In this document: one piece after another, positions 41,857 to 50,612 of the stretch
How positions within the stretch are numbered: position 1 is the first letter of the stretch
Layout: every line of letters begins with the position of its first letter
NCBI RefSeq assembly: GCF_020523985.1
Contig: NZ_JAIVKM010000001.1
Coordinates: 434,001-498,000, forward strand
Direction: 5' to 3'
Source: Mangrovibacter yixingensis
GTDB taxonomy: Bacteria; Pseudomonadota; Gammaproteobacteria; Enterobacterales; Enterobacteriaceae
Length of the DNA stretch: 64,000 nucleotides
Made by a program: the position numbers and the translations under genes
Notes under the pieces: model-generated
The model's input: the letters and a program-made list of their open reading frames with translations, nothing else
Databases searched by the model: none
Told to the model about the DNA's origin: nothing

Positions 41857-43143
41857 TTACAATTGGCTCAGGGAATAAGCCACCTTGTTTTTATTCCTGA
41901 CTAACACAAACAAGGCCAGCATCCCCACCAATGCCAGGCAACTGGCCAGAACAAATGCTGCGTGGTAACCCCCGCCATATTGAATCAAAAAACCAGTGAT
42001 GACCGGGGACATAATCCCGGCAAGGTTAGCCAGCAGGTGGACAAACCCACCAGTCGTTCCAATACGTTCTGCCGGAACAATATCTTGCAATAACGACCAG
42101 CATGCCTGTGGTGTCATGTAGGCAAAAATAGTTGCCAGTGTGATGCAACTGACAGCAACAGCCAGGCTTTGCGCCCATGCCGCAGCCAGTACACTTACAG
42201 CGGCGATACCCAGGCCCATAAAAATGACCATTTTACGTGAAAACAGAAAGTTATTCGTCTTACGGTAAATGGCGTCACACACGCCGCCCCCACCAATAAA
42301 GCCCAGCGTGGCACCTAACCAGGGCAAAATGCCAATAATACTCATGCTTTTGATATCCAGATGCTGGAAGTCAGTTAAATAACTGGGCAGCCAGGAGAGA
42401 AAGAAATACTGGATATAGTTAAAGCAGAAGAAAGCAGCCGCCACACCCAGTACAGATGGGGAAAGGATGTAGTGCCAGAAGGTATGCTGTTGTGTATCGC
42501 CGCTATTCTGAACACTGGTTGCCGGGCGGTTCTCGGCGATAAACTGCGCTTCTTCTTTGCTTACTGAAGGGTGCATTTCTGGCTTATCACGAAACAGCAG
42601 TAACCAGGCACCCAGCCAGATGAACCCAAGGCAGGCAATCACGATGAAAGCGATTCGCCAGCCATACCACAGGCCGACAAACCCCACGATAGGCGCGGCA
42701 ATCGCAGCCCCTAATGGCTGCCCGGCATTAGTAAAGCCAACTGCACGGCCCACTTCTGATTTGGGGAACCAGTTTGCGATAGATTTATTGGTGGTTGTCC
42801 CCATAGGGCCTTCACCAATACCAAACAGTACCCGGACGATGAGCAGATGAAAAAAGCCGCTAACCAGCGCGGTGGCTCCGCAAAATATAGACCAGATCCC
42901 AGCGGCCCATGCATACACTTTCCGTGGGCCCAGGCGGTCAGCGCCCCAACCACCAATAAAGCAAAACACGCAGTACCCAACAAAAAAACAACTGAACAGA
43001 ATACCCATATGGGCATCGTCCATACTCAGGTCGTGCTTAATTAAGGGTGCCATAACTGATAATGCGGCTCTGTCGAGATAGTTGAGCATTCCGGCGAAGA
43101 ACAGCAGCAGTGCTATGACAACGCGATAACGGTTTTTAAGCAT
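41857..43143 (-). CDS. MFS transporter, ACS (sugar-acid) family
   Basis: 428 residues from ATG at 43143 with GGAGG 5 nt upstream. About 12 hydrophobic segments; MLNYLDRAALSVMAPLIKHDLSM at the start, GGWGADRLGPRKVYAWAAGIWSI (loop 2-3), and RVLFGIGEGPMGTTTNKSIANWFPKSEVGRAVGFTNAGQPLGAA, which is the hallmark of the anion:cation symporter group (GudP, GarP, DgoT, ExuT). It imports a hexonate, hexarate or hexuronate. It overlaps the 3' end of the enolase-superfamily gene by 8 nt. Confidence 0.85.
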   Translation of the reverse strand: MLKNRYRVVIALLLFFAGMLNYLDRAALSVMAPLIKHDLSMDDAHMGILFSCFFVGYCVFCFIGGWGADRLGPRKVYAWAAGIWSIFCGATALVSGFFHLLIVRVLFGIGEGPMGTTTNKSIANWFPKSEVGRAVGFTNAGQPLGAAIAAPIVGFVGLWYGWRIAFIVIACLGFIWLGAWLLLFRDKPEMHPSVSKEEAQFIAENRPATSVQNSGDTQQHTFWHYILSPSVLGVAAAFFCFNYIQYFFLSWLPSYLTDFQHLDIKSMSIIGILPWLGATLGFIGGGGVCDAIYRKTNNFLFSRKMVIFMGLGIAAVSVLAAAWAQSLAVAVSCITLATIFAYMTPQACWSLLQDIVPAERIGTTGGFVHLLANLAGIMSPVITGFLIQYGGGYHAAFVLASCLALVGMLALFVLVRNKNKVAYSLSQL

Positions 43144-44290
43144 GGGAACCTCCATTGAAAATGCAGGTTGCGCTGGCGATAGTGAAATCAGCCAGTACTT
43201 CCGGGTTCGGTTCAAATCCAAGTCCGGGTGAGTCAGGTAACGTCATCTCAGGTTGGATATTGAGGAAGGGGTGGAGCAATGGCGTCCACTGAACCCAGGG
43301 AACTTCAAGGCGGACATTCTCTGGCAAAAGGCTTATCAGATGTGCTGTTGCCAGAAGCCCGGCTCCATAATAAAAACAGTGAGGAATAACAGTGACTGCA
43401 TGTTCCCGCCCAAGGGCAAAGACCCGTAACATGCCGCTGATTCCGCCAACTTTACAAACGCTGGGTTGTAAAATATCGACAGCACCGGTGCTTACCAGCC
43501 GGGCAAAATCTGCATCACCAGCGGCATTCTCTCCGGCAGAAAGCGGAACGCCATGGCGGCGAACAGTTGCCAGCCCTGCATAGTCATCTGGTGGCCAAAC
43601 GGGTTCCTCCAGCCAGGTGAGATTGAGTTCACGTAATGCATCAGCCTGCTGGCAAGCTTCTTCCACGGACCAGGGGCAATTCACATCGACCATTAATGAC
43701 ACATCGGCTGGAAGGGCCCGACGGACGGCGGCAATCGCGGGGAGAGCCGTTTCATGGAGTTTGATAGCATCATAACCTTGCTGCCATACTTCACGGGCTT
43801 TTTCTGCAACCCTGGCCGGTTCATTGCCATAACTGACAAGGCTTGGGTAAACGCGAATTACAGGGCGTTTGGCTCCAAGATAGCGCCACAGAGGTTGTTC
43901 AGCTTTACGGGAAAGCAAGTCCCACAGAGCGATATCTATTGCCGATAATGCATAACGTACTGGCCCTGTCCGCCCAAAACCATGAAAGGCGTAGTCTGCG
44001 CTAGTCATCAATGCATCGAGATCTGCTCTGGTGCTCAGTGTTTTGCCAAGGAAAAAAGGCCCAACGGATTGTTCTAATGCACAGAAAGTGACAGGGTTAA
44101 TTAAGTGCCCAAAGGCTTCTCCCCAGCCTGTCAAGCCATCATCGGTTTCTATACATACCAGTAAAGACTCCATCTTACTTAATGCAGGTGAAGCCGCATT
44201 ATAATCCTGGTGCGCATCAGCATATTTTTCCCGTCCAGAGTCAAAAGGAATAGCAATACGCGTGAGGGTTATTTTTTCTATTTTCATCAT
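43136..44290 (-). CDS. Enolase-superfamily enzyme (mandelate racemase-type)
   Basis: 384 residues. Capping domain, then the barrel: K177-L-H179 (base motif KxH rather than the common KxK), metal ligands Asp202 (MVDVN), Glu228 or 229 (WLEEPVWPPDDY) and Glu254 (SAGEN), then QPSVCKVGG with Lys280 and VIPHCF with His304. It abstracts the alpha proton of a carboxylate, probably dehydrating or (cyclo)isomerising a sugar acid imported by the co-encoded MFS carrier. The substrate is not predictable from the motifs alone. First gene of the pair. Confidence 0.8.
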   Translation of the reverse strand: MMKIEKITLTRIAIPFDSGREKYADAHQDYNAASPALSKMESLLVCIETDDGLTGWGEAFGHLINPVTFCALEQSVGPFFLGKTLSTRADLDALMTSADYAFHGFGRTGPVRYALSAIDIALWDLLSRKAEQPLWRYLGAKRPVIRVYPSLVSYGNEPARVAEKAREVWQQGYDAIKLHETALPAIAAVRRALPADVSLMVDVNCPWSVEEACQQADALRELNLTWLEEPVWPPDDYAGLATVRRHGVPLSAGENAAGDADFARLVSTGAVDILQPSVCKVGGISGMLRVFALGREHAVTVIPHCFYYGAGLLATAHLISLLPENVRLEVPWVQWTPLLHPFLNIQPEMTLPDSPGLGFEPNPEVLADFTIASATCIFNGGSHA

Positions 44291-44795
44291 GCCCCCTGGT
44301 TAGAGTGAATAAATAAGTAACGTATTTATTCTATGCCTAAGCCTGGCCAGACTGTTTTGTGCATCCGGTTGATATGTTTTATTTTATCTGAATGGTGTTC
44401 GGGCATTTGCCTGGTCGTTTGTGGGGATGCTCACAGATAGTCAGTGGAGCGGAATTGTTCTGGGGGAGTCTTTTGCCCAACTATCACTTCAATGAAATGA
44501 AAGTTAGCCTCTGTTTTTTTTGCCTGGGATATTTCTTATGTGTTGGTGGTTTTATTATTGGTTATGGTTATTTGTAGCTATTTTGTTACATAATTCAATT
44601 AAAACCATATTGACTATATGGCCTTGTTTTTCATTATTTTTGTTGATTAGAACTTAGGCTTTTCGCCACAATAGCTTTGCTAATTTCTGGCCATAGACAA
44701 GCACGTATTCCCGGTCCGGTGGTGCGCTGTTTTACTCTGGTATGTTTTCCCCCGGTTAATCCGATCCCTGGGCTGTGTTTACCTGAGATGTTTGT
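44291..44795. other. Intergenic region, 505 bp
   Basis: Divergent promoters for the sugar-acid pair and the MHYT gene are expected here. The only open stretch is a hydrophobic 26-codon frame at 44497-44577 without a ribosome site. Confidence 0.35.
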
Positions 44796-46850
44796 ATGAT
44801 GGTTACCCACTATAATTTTGTTCTTGTGGCTATTTCTTTTCTGGTTGCTGTTGTTGCGTCTTACACCGCTTTGGATATGGCGGGCAGAGTAATGGAAGTA
44901 AAAAGCCGGGCTGCCCGTTGGTGGCTGGCTGGTGGTGGAACAGCAATGGGGATTGGCATTTGGGCCATGCATTTTATTGGTATGTTGGCGATGGTTATGC
45001 CAGTCAGGCTTGCTTATAACCTGCCAATGACGCTGCTTTCTTTACTTTTGGGTATTGCGGCATCGCTTTTTGCTCTTCGCCTGGTTTGCCACTCTGTATT
45101 GCCCGTATACCGGTTAATTTTTGGCAGTATCACCATGGGAAGTGGCATTGTTGCAATGCACTATACCGGAATGATGGCCGTGGAAATCTCACCAGCCATT
45201 ATTTGGGACCCGTTCTGGGTTGCCGTCTCTATTATGGTTGCCTTTATTGCGGCAGGTGCCGCTCTTTATTTAACTTTCCGTTTGCGTATGCGACGCCGGG
45301 CGGTGCATTTGTATCGGGCTGCCGCTGCTTGTGTGATGGGCGTTGGCATTGCGGGAATGCATTATACCGGAATGATGGCCGCGCATTTCCCTGAACATGG
45401 CCATGGGGCACCAGGATTGAACAGTAGTTGGATAGCACTACTTGTCACCCTGGTTAGCCTGACTATTCTGGGTATTGCACTGTTGACCTCGGTGTTTGAT
45501 GCCCGCTTACATGATAAAACCAACGAACTGGTTAGCTCGTTAGCCCTGGCGAATGCTGAACTGGCGAAACGTGCGCATTACGACGGGTTAACTGGCCTGC
45601 CTAATCGCGGGTGGCTGGAAGAACAACTGGCTGTCATTCTGGACAATGCTCACCGTGAGAATGGGCGTTTTGCATTAATGTTCCTTGATTTGGATGACTT
45701 CAAACAAGTTAATGACAGGCTAGGCCACCAATCCGGGGATTTACTGCTGGTGGAGGCTGTGGCTCGTATGAAGCCCGTTTTGGCAGACCGAGGGATCCTT
45801 GCCCGGCAGGGAGGGGATGAGTTTGTTCTGTTTATGCCCATAGAACGCGCAATCGAAGCGGCCGGAATTGCCAAAAAATTGGTTGAGAGTATGGCCGCGC
45901 TTTATGTGGTAGCTGAACAATCAGTGCGGGTAAGTTTGAGTGTGGGTATTGCACTTTATCCGGAGGATGGGCGCGATGTCCGTGAGCTAATGTTTAATGC
46001 TGACACCGCGATGTATTACACCAAACAGAACGGGCGTAATAACTTTCATTTTTACCAGAAAAGGATGGGCGACCGGCAAATCCAGGAAAACCAACTGGTT
46101 GGTGAATTGCACCAGGCTCTCAGAAATCAGGAGTTTTGCCTGTATTACCAGCCTAAATTTTGTGCTCCCACGGGGGGAGTTCTTGGCTTTGAAGCCTTAA
46201 TTCGCTGGCAACATCCCGAGAGGGGAATGCTGGCACCAGACAGTTTTCTGCCTTGTGCTGAGAAATTCGGTTTAATTATCCCTTTAGGGAATTGGGTGCT
46301 GGACGAGGCCTGCCGCCAATTGGCGCAGTGGCGGGCTGAAGGTGCCACTCACTGGTCTGTGGCAGTCAATTTATCTGCCTTGCAACTGGCACAACCTGGC
46401 CTTGTCGCGCAAGTGCTCACTTGCCTTGAGAAATACCAGCTACCACCAGACGTACTGACACTGGAAATAACGGAAACCTCGGCAATTAATAACCCACAAG
46501 AGAGCGCTTCTCGCCTGGCCCAATTGAAAGCCCGTGGGGTGAAGATCTCGATTGATGATTTTGGGACTGGTTACGCGAATTTACTCTATCTGAAAGCGTT
46601 ACCGGCCAGTGAACTGAAAATTGATCGGGCGTTTATAAAAGATACGGACCCCAACTCACAAAACACGGCAATTGTGGCTCTGATTATTGATTTGGCCCGG
46701 TCCCTGAAGCTCAATGTCGTTGCTGAGGGAGTAGAAACAGTGGCACAAAAGAACTTTTTCACCGGGCTTGGTTGTGATGTACTGCAAGGGTATTTATTAG
46801 GGAAACCGCTACCGGCCAAATCAGTCATTCCTCTTCTCCATAAGCGGTAA
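44796..46850 (+). CDS. MHYT-GGDEF-EAL c-di-GMP enzyme
   Basis: 684 residues. N-terminal MHYT membrane domain with seven helices and its repeated motif (WAMHFIGMLA, VAMHYTGMMA, AGMHYTGMMA), which may bind copper and sense O2, CO or NO. Then a GGDEF domain (about 265-420) with intact RQGGDEFVLF, and an EAL domain (about 430-680) with intact FEALIRW, LEITETS, DDFGTGYANL and KIDRAF. Both synthase and phosphodiesterase sites look complete, in contrast to the EAL protein at 36697. It resembles YkoW. Confidence 0.92.
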   Translation: MMVTHYNFVLVAISFLVAVVASYTALDMAGRVMEVKSRAARWWLAGGGTAMGIGIWAMHFIGMLAMVMPVRLAYNLPMTLLSLLLGIAASLFALRLVCHSVLPVYRLIFGSITMGSGIVAMHYTGMMAVEISPAIIWDPFWVAVSIMVAFIAAGAALYLTFRLRMRRRAVHLYRAAAACVMGVGIAGMHYTGMMAAHFPEHGHGAPGLNSSWIALLVTLVSLTILGIALLTSVFDARLHDKTNELVSSLALANAELAKRAHYDGLTGLPNRGWLEEQLAVILDNAHRENGRFALMFLDLDDFKQVNDRLGHQSGDLLLVEAVARMKPVLADRGILARQGGDEFVLFMPIERAIEAAGIAKKLVESMAALYVVAEQSVRVSLSVGIALYPEDGRDVRELMFNADTAMYYTKQNGRNNFHFYQKRMGDRQIQENQLVGELHQALRNQEFCLYYQPKFCAPTGGVLGFEALIRWQHPERGMLAPDSFLPCAEKFGLIIPLGNWVLDEACRQLAQWRAEGATHWSVAVNLSALQLAQPGLVAQVLTCLEKYQLPPDVLTLEITETSAINNPQESASRLAQLKARGVKISIDDFGTGYANLLYLKALPASELKIDRAFIKDTDPNSQNTAIVALIIDLARSLKLNVVAEGVETVAQKNFFTGLGCDVLQGYLLGKPLPAKSVIPLLHKR

Positions 46851-46857
46851 TTAACAC

Positions 46858-46902
46858 TAAGAGCCTGTCCCATTAGGGCTATTTTACTTGCCATTTTGAA
46901 CT
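46858..46902 (+). repeat. Truncated copy of a short inverted-repeat element
   Basis: TAAGAGCCTGTCCCATTAGG and the following bases repeat the left end of the element at 47768-47916 almost exactly for about 43 bp, then the match ends at the promoter of the acetyltransferase gene. Confidence 0.75.
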
Positions 46903-46924
46903 GTAATTGTTATTGGGTGTTGCT

Positions 46925-47476
46925 ATGGTGCCTTATCTGGAAACTGAACGGTTATTGTTGCAGCCACTCTGCCAGAGTGATGCTCCGCAGATACAAAAGA
47001 CTTTCCCTCGTTGGGAAATTGTTCGTTATCTGGTGGCTTCGATACCCTGGCCTTATCCTGCTGATGGTGCACAAAAATTTTTGTCTGAGGTTGCCTTGCC
47101 TGCTATGGAAGCTCAACAGGCATGGATATGGTCGTTACGCTTGAAGTCTGCGCCAGATAAACTGATTGGCATAATCGGTCTTTATGATAAGGAAGATAAC
47201 CACCGTGGTTTTTGGCTGGCACCTGAATATCAACACCAGGGGTTAATGGCTGAAGCCTGTGAATGTGCCAATGCCTATTGGTTTACAGAACTTAACCGCC
47301 CATTATTACGGGTTGAAAAGGCGACGGTTAACGCTCGTTCAGAGGTTATTTCAAAAGCCCAACATATGCGCAAAATAAAATCGTATACACAAAATTATGT
47401 TGGTGGTGTGTTTGCAACATCTTTATGGGAGTTAACCCGTGAAGAGTGGCTATCTTACCACTTGCCCAGCGAATAA
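46925..47476 (+). CDS. GNAT-family acetyltransferase (RimJ/RimL type)
   Basis: 183 residues from ATG at 46925. LETERLLLQPLCQSDAPQIQKTF is the usual opening of RimJ/RimL-like acetyltransferases; the acetyl-CoA loop is PEYQHQGLMAEACECANAYWF. The C-terminal part departs from the normal GxxNxxS/ARxxxKxGF motif: NARSEVISKAQHMRKIKSY. A possible start further left (46907) has no ribosome site. Function unknown. Confidence 0.7.
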   Translation: MVPYLETERLLLQPLCQSDAPQIQKTFPRWEIVRYLVASIPWPYPADGAQKFLSEVALPAMEAQQAWIWSLRLKSAPDKLIGIIGLYDKEDNHRGFWLAPEYQHQGLMAEACECANAYWFTELNRPLLRVEKATVNARSEVISKAQHMRKIKSYTQNYVGGVFATSLWELTREEWLSYHLPSE

Positions 47477-47767
47477 AGCTCGCCACTAATGAGTAACAAG
47501 TTAAACTGCATGTTGTATTTATTAATGCCAGGCTATGAATAAAATGGCCTGTTGGTGTATGCAGGGTGATTTTACCCATAAGTTGTAGGGGGCTGCTGAA
47601 TTATTTTTAGTGCAATTTATATCATAAGTGGTTTTTCTGCTGGGCGAGTTCATCTCTCTATTTTCTCTCTATCTCACTCTATTTTCTCTGAATACGGTTT
47701 TTCCCGAAGCCTGCCATTAATCTATTCCCGGTGGCCAGTTGTTTACACTGGTATCAACTTCACATTT

Positions 47768-47916
47768 AGAACCTGTCCCATTAGGGCTATTTTACTTTCC
47801 GTTTTGAATCTGGGCAGTGCTCGAAGTCCTCACGTACTCCGTGTACGCTCCGGTTTCTGCGCGCTGTCCGTGTCCAGACTGGCTGCGACAATAACGCCTA
47901 CTGGGATAGGCTCTTA
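47768..47916. repeat. MITE-like intergenic repeat, about 150 bp
   Basis: It starts AGAACCTGTCCCATTAGGGC and ends with the imperfect inverted copy (on the minus strand AGAGCCTATCCCAGTAGGCG). The middle holds CACGTACTCCGTGTACGCTC and a GCGCGCTGTCCGTGTCCAG segment. No coding frame. The rest of 47477-48368 is AT-rich with pyrimidine tracts (CTCTCTATTTTCTCTC) and shows no gene. Confidence 0.75.
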
Positions 47917-48368
47917 TAGTGAAAAATCCCAAATGTTCTTAATATTTTTAAAATGTTTCTTGTTTTGGTTTGTTGGTTAAATTCCTGTTAATTTGAAGCA
48001 TTAAAACGCATTAAAAATGCTACATGCATCACATAAATAGCCTTTTTAAGATTTTATATAGCGGCTTTTTTTTCAGGATTTTCTATTTTCTGATTCGTTT
48101 GCGTTAAGTTTTGTTGGTTTTTTATTCTGGTATTTTTTATTTTAATGATATTAATAAATTAAAAATAACAATTTAATGGTGTTTAATTTTACATACTGTC
48201 ATATGAATGGTTTTATATTCCTGGCTGGCATTGCGGGTTTTCCGCCAGCGTGATGGGAAACAAAGCAATGCTTCAGAGCACAATCTGCCGAACTTGAATC
48301 GTGTGCATGACTGAAGCCTGTTTATTGTCTGCATGACTAACAAAAAGTTAAGGCTTAAAGGGTCTATT

Positions 48369-49034
48369 ATGAACAACCAAATTCATATTGATGGTGAAAA
48401 CTATTTCATTACACTGGCAATAACAAAAGTGATGGATGATATTCTGAAAAATAGCCAGTTGAATATTTCCCACCTAAAAATGGCTGCAGTGGTTGATGCT
48501 ACCCCATTTCTGGAATTGCAGCGCTTTCAGAAATTATCACTTGATGTTTATGATTTGATTTTCTGTTCAGAGTATTTTTATAATATTGTTTGTGAATTTT
48601 CACCTGAAAATATCAATAAATTTGTTTGTGTTGATAACGATATTGCCAGCTTACGTAATAATTTGGAATCGTTAATTAAAGGGTTTAACAGGAATTACAG
48701 TACCCGGCCTTATTTTCCTGACGGTGACAGAGAGAAGTCACTTTTCACACCGTGTGAATTATCATTTATCAATGACTATTTTTCTTGCATGAGGGCAAAG
48801 CAAATTGCCCGGGTAACAGGCAATAATGTGAAATCTGTTTCGAATAAGAAACGTAATATTATGAATAAAATTCACTGCACTAAGAACAGCGATTTTTATA
48901 TTACCCTGTACTTTCTCAATATGTTGCATAAAGTTGAATTGGAACTGCATGAACCCATCACCAATGTGCGTAGCACTGTTGCATGGAAACGCGTCTCTGG
49001 CCAGGAGACTGGCGCTTTTCAGTATGCGCACTAA
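48369..49034 (+). CDS. LuxR-type orphan regulator
   Basis: 221 residues from ATG at 48369 (AAGGG 6 nt upstream). The C-terminal region has a GerE-like HTH: FTPCELSFINDYFSCMRAKQIARVTGNNVKSVSNKKRNIMNKI, with the Glu and the scaffold of LuxR motifs, but the usual G-KxIA core is weak. The N-terminal part (about 1-130) has no recognisable receiver signature. It resembles enteric fimbrial and capsule regulators. It lies 238 bp upstream of a MarT/FidL-like pair on the same strand. Confidence 0.65.
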   Translation: MNNQIHIDGENYFITLAITKVMDDILKNSQLNISHLKMAAVVDATPFLELQRFQKLSLDVYDLIFCSEYFYNIVCEFSPENINKFVCVDNDIASLRNNLESLIKGFNRNYSTRPYFPDGDREKSLFTPCELSFINDYFSCMRAKQIARVTGNNVKSVSNKKRNIMNKIHCTKNSDFYITLYFLNMLHKVELELHEPITNVRSTVAWKRVSGQETGAFQYAH

Positions 49035-49272
49035 TATGCGTTAATGTCAGCCCCCCGTTAACGTTATCTCCCGGCGTAGATTTTTTGTGGCAGCCGCGTT
49101 TGATAAGCATGTGCTGGTGTAAAAATATAAGGTGTAAAAGAGAGTTGTATAACCATGTAATGGGATAATCGCATGGTTGTACAACTGCATAGTTACAGAA
49201 CTATGCTATGCTTTGCCCATCCTGGTGACAGGAAGCACACGGACACTAAAGGCGGCCTTAACCTTACCCTAT

Positions 49273-50064
49273 ATGAATTATCTTATTGCTAATACGGTCA
49301 TCTATGACACGGAAAGTGGTGCCTTCATATTGCAAGGTGCAGTGAATCAGGATGACGCAAAAACACTTACGCCTACAGCTAACCGTATTCTTGCCTTATT
49401 ACTGTCTGCACCGGGTGAAGTTTTTAAACGTGAAGACATTCTTGATAAGGTCTGGGAATCTCAGGGGCATGCTGGTTCAAACAGCTCTCTTAACCAGTAC
49501 ATCAGTATTTTGCGTAAGGCCCTCTCTGAGTGGATTTCTGATACCGATATTATTGTTTCCGTCCCACGAGTCGGGTTCTATTTTAATGCAGATATTTCCG
49601 TTGTTCCCTGGGTTGAAGCCGCGGATGAAGAACCTGAAAAAGTAGACGAAATACCCGCCCATTCTTCGCGTTCGTCTCTTATTCCTCTGGTTGTTAATCT
49701 GGGGCTGATTGCCGCCATTTTGCTGGTGGTTACCCTTGCAGTGAAAAGTTACCGTGAGGTACATATCACTCCGTTGTACAGCAAAGTTTACTCGCAAGGA
49801 AAACTGGGGTTATGCCAGTTAAACACCTGGCATAAGTTAAGCCCGGATATGAAAAAAAATGCGCTGGAGATACTCAACCAGACTGCGCCAGACCTAAAAG
49901 AAAAATGCCTGAGCGAACCCGCCGTGATTTATTTCCAAATCCAAAAACAAGTTTATTTAGGCCGTGAAGGGCGGATATTTTTTGCCACTTGTTCACAGGA
50001 GAAAGGACAAAGTAACCTGCTTTATTGCGACAGTACCTATAAATATAACTGGAGTAAGAAATGA
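49273..50064 (+). CDS. ToxR/MarT-like membrane-bound regulator 2
   Basis: 263 residues from ATG at 49273, chosen because MNYLIANTVIYDTESG aligns with the start of the paralogue at 31109-31888 (MTWLIDSTVIYNPEDG). OmpR-type winged helix (LTPTANRILALLLSAPGEVFKREDILDKVWESQGHAGSNSSLNQYISILRKAL, VSVPRVGFYF), a membrane helix at about 143-165 (LIPLVVNLGLIAAILLVVTLAV), and a periplasmic domain with four Cys residues. It overlaps the next gene as ATGA. Confidence 0.82.
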   Translation: MNYLIANTVIYDTESGAFILQGAVNQDDAKTLTPTANRILALLLSAPGEVFKREDILDKVWESQGHAGSNSSLNQYISILRKALSEWISDTDIIVSVPRVGFYFNADISVVPWVEAADEEPEKVDEIPAHSSRSSLIPLVVNLGLIAAILLVVTLAVKSYREVHITPLYSKVYSQGKLGLCQLNTWHKLSPDMKKNALEILNQTAPDLKEKCLSEPAVIYFQIQKQVYLGREGRIFFATCSQEKGQSNLLYCDSTYKYNWSKK

Positions 50065-50543
50065 TGGTGTCGCGCATTCTGGCGGGTGTGTTGGTGGTGG
50101 CAATGTGCGTGCTGGCGGCAGTCAAAATGACCAGTACCGCAGACCCGGTGCTGTTGAATTGCGAAGCCAGCCTGCATTATGAAGATGCGGCATCTGTGGT
50201 GCCACTTTCTTATGATGGCACAATTACTTTCCACGCCTCTGGGAAAAACATTGGGCAGTTCCTGTTGTCCGGGAAAGTTCGTTACCAGAATCAGCTGTAT
50301 TCATTGTCACGCCAGGCTGTGTTCGACTACGACAATATTGTCCTGAACCAGTACCGCTTGAAAGTGACCAGCATGGAACGCATGGGGCATGATGACCTGC
50401 CGGAGAATGTGTTCCCGATAGTCTTTAAGCGCCTGAGCCTTGGCAATTCAATGGTGTTGTATATTAACCCGGTGAATTCCCAGTCACTGGTTATTGGCAA
50501 TGTTGTGTCGCCAATTGCACTGTGCATGCACCAGGCGAAATAA
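50061..50543 (+). CDS. FidL-like membrane partner protein 2
   Basis: 160 residues: membrane helix at about 4-22 (SRILAGVLVVAMCVLAAVKM), then a periplasmic beta domain, LLNCEASLHYEDAASVVPLSYDGTITFHASGK to PIALCMHQAK, with Cys at the two ends. It matches the protein at 30630-31112 in length, layout and the phrase YxD/NQLYSLSRQA. Start overlaps the regulator stop. Likely to work with the preceding MarT-like regulator. Confidence 0.72.
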   Translation: MMVSRILAGVLVVAMCVLAAVKMTSTADPVLLNCEASLHYEDAASVVPLSYDGTITFHASGKNIGQFLLSGKVRYQNQLYSLSRQAVFDYDNIVLNQYRLKVTSMERMGHDDLPENVFPIVFKRLSLGNSMVLYINPVNSQSLVIGNVVSPIALCMHQAK

Positions 50544-50612
50544 CGCAGGCTCAGTGCAACGGGCTGGATGCCACCGGGCAACGGAGCCCGGTGGCTGTGA
50601 AGTACGCACGTT

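Noticed and set aside
44497-44577. 26-codon hydrophobic peptide
   Set aside because: Good membrane-helix composition but no ribosome site; such frames are common in T-rich spacers.
47640-47690. CTCTCTATTTTCTCTCTATCTC tract as a CRISPR-like or satellite repeat
   Set aside because: Only a short pyrimidine-rich run with two or three irregular copies; no spacers.
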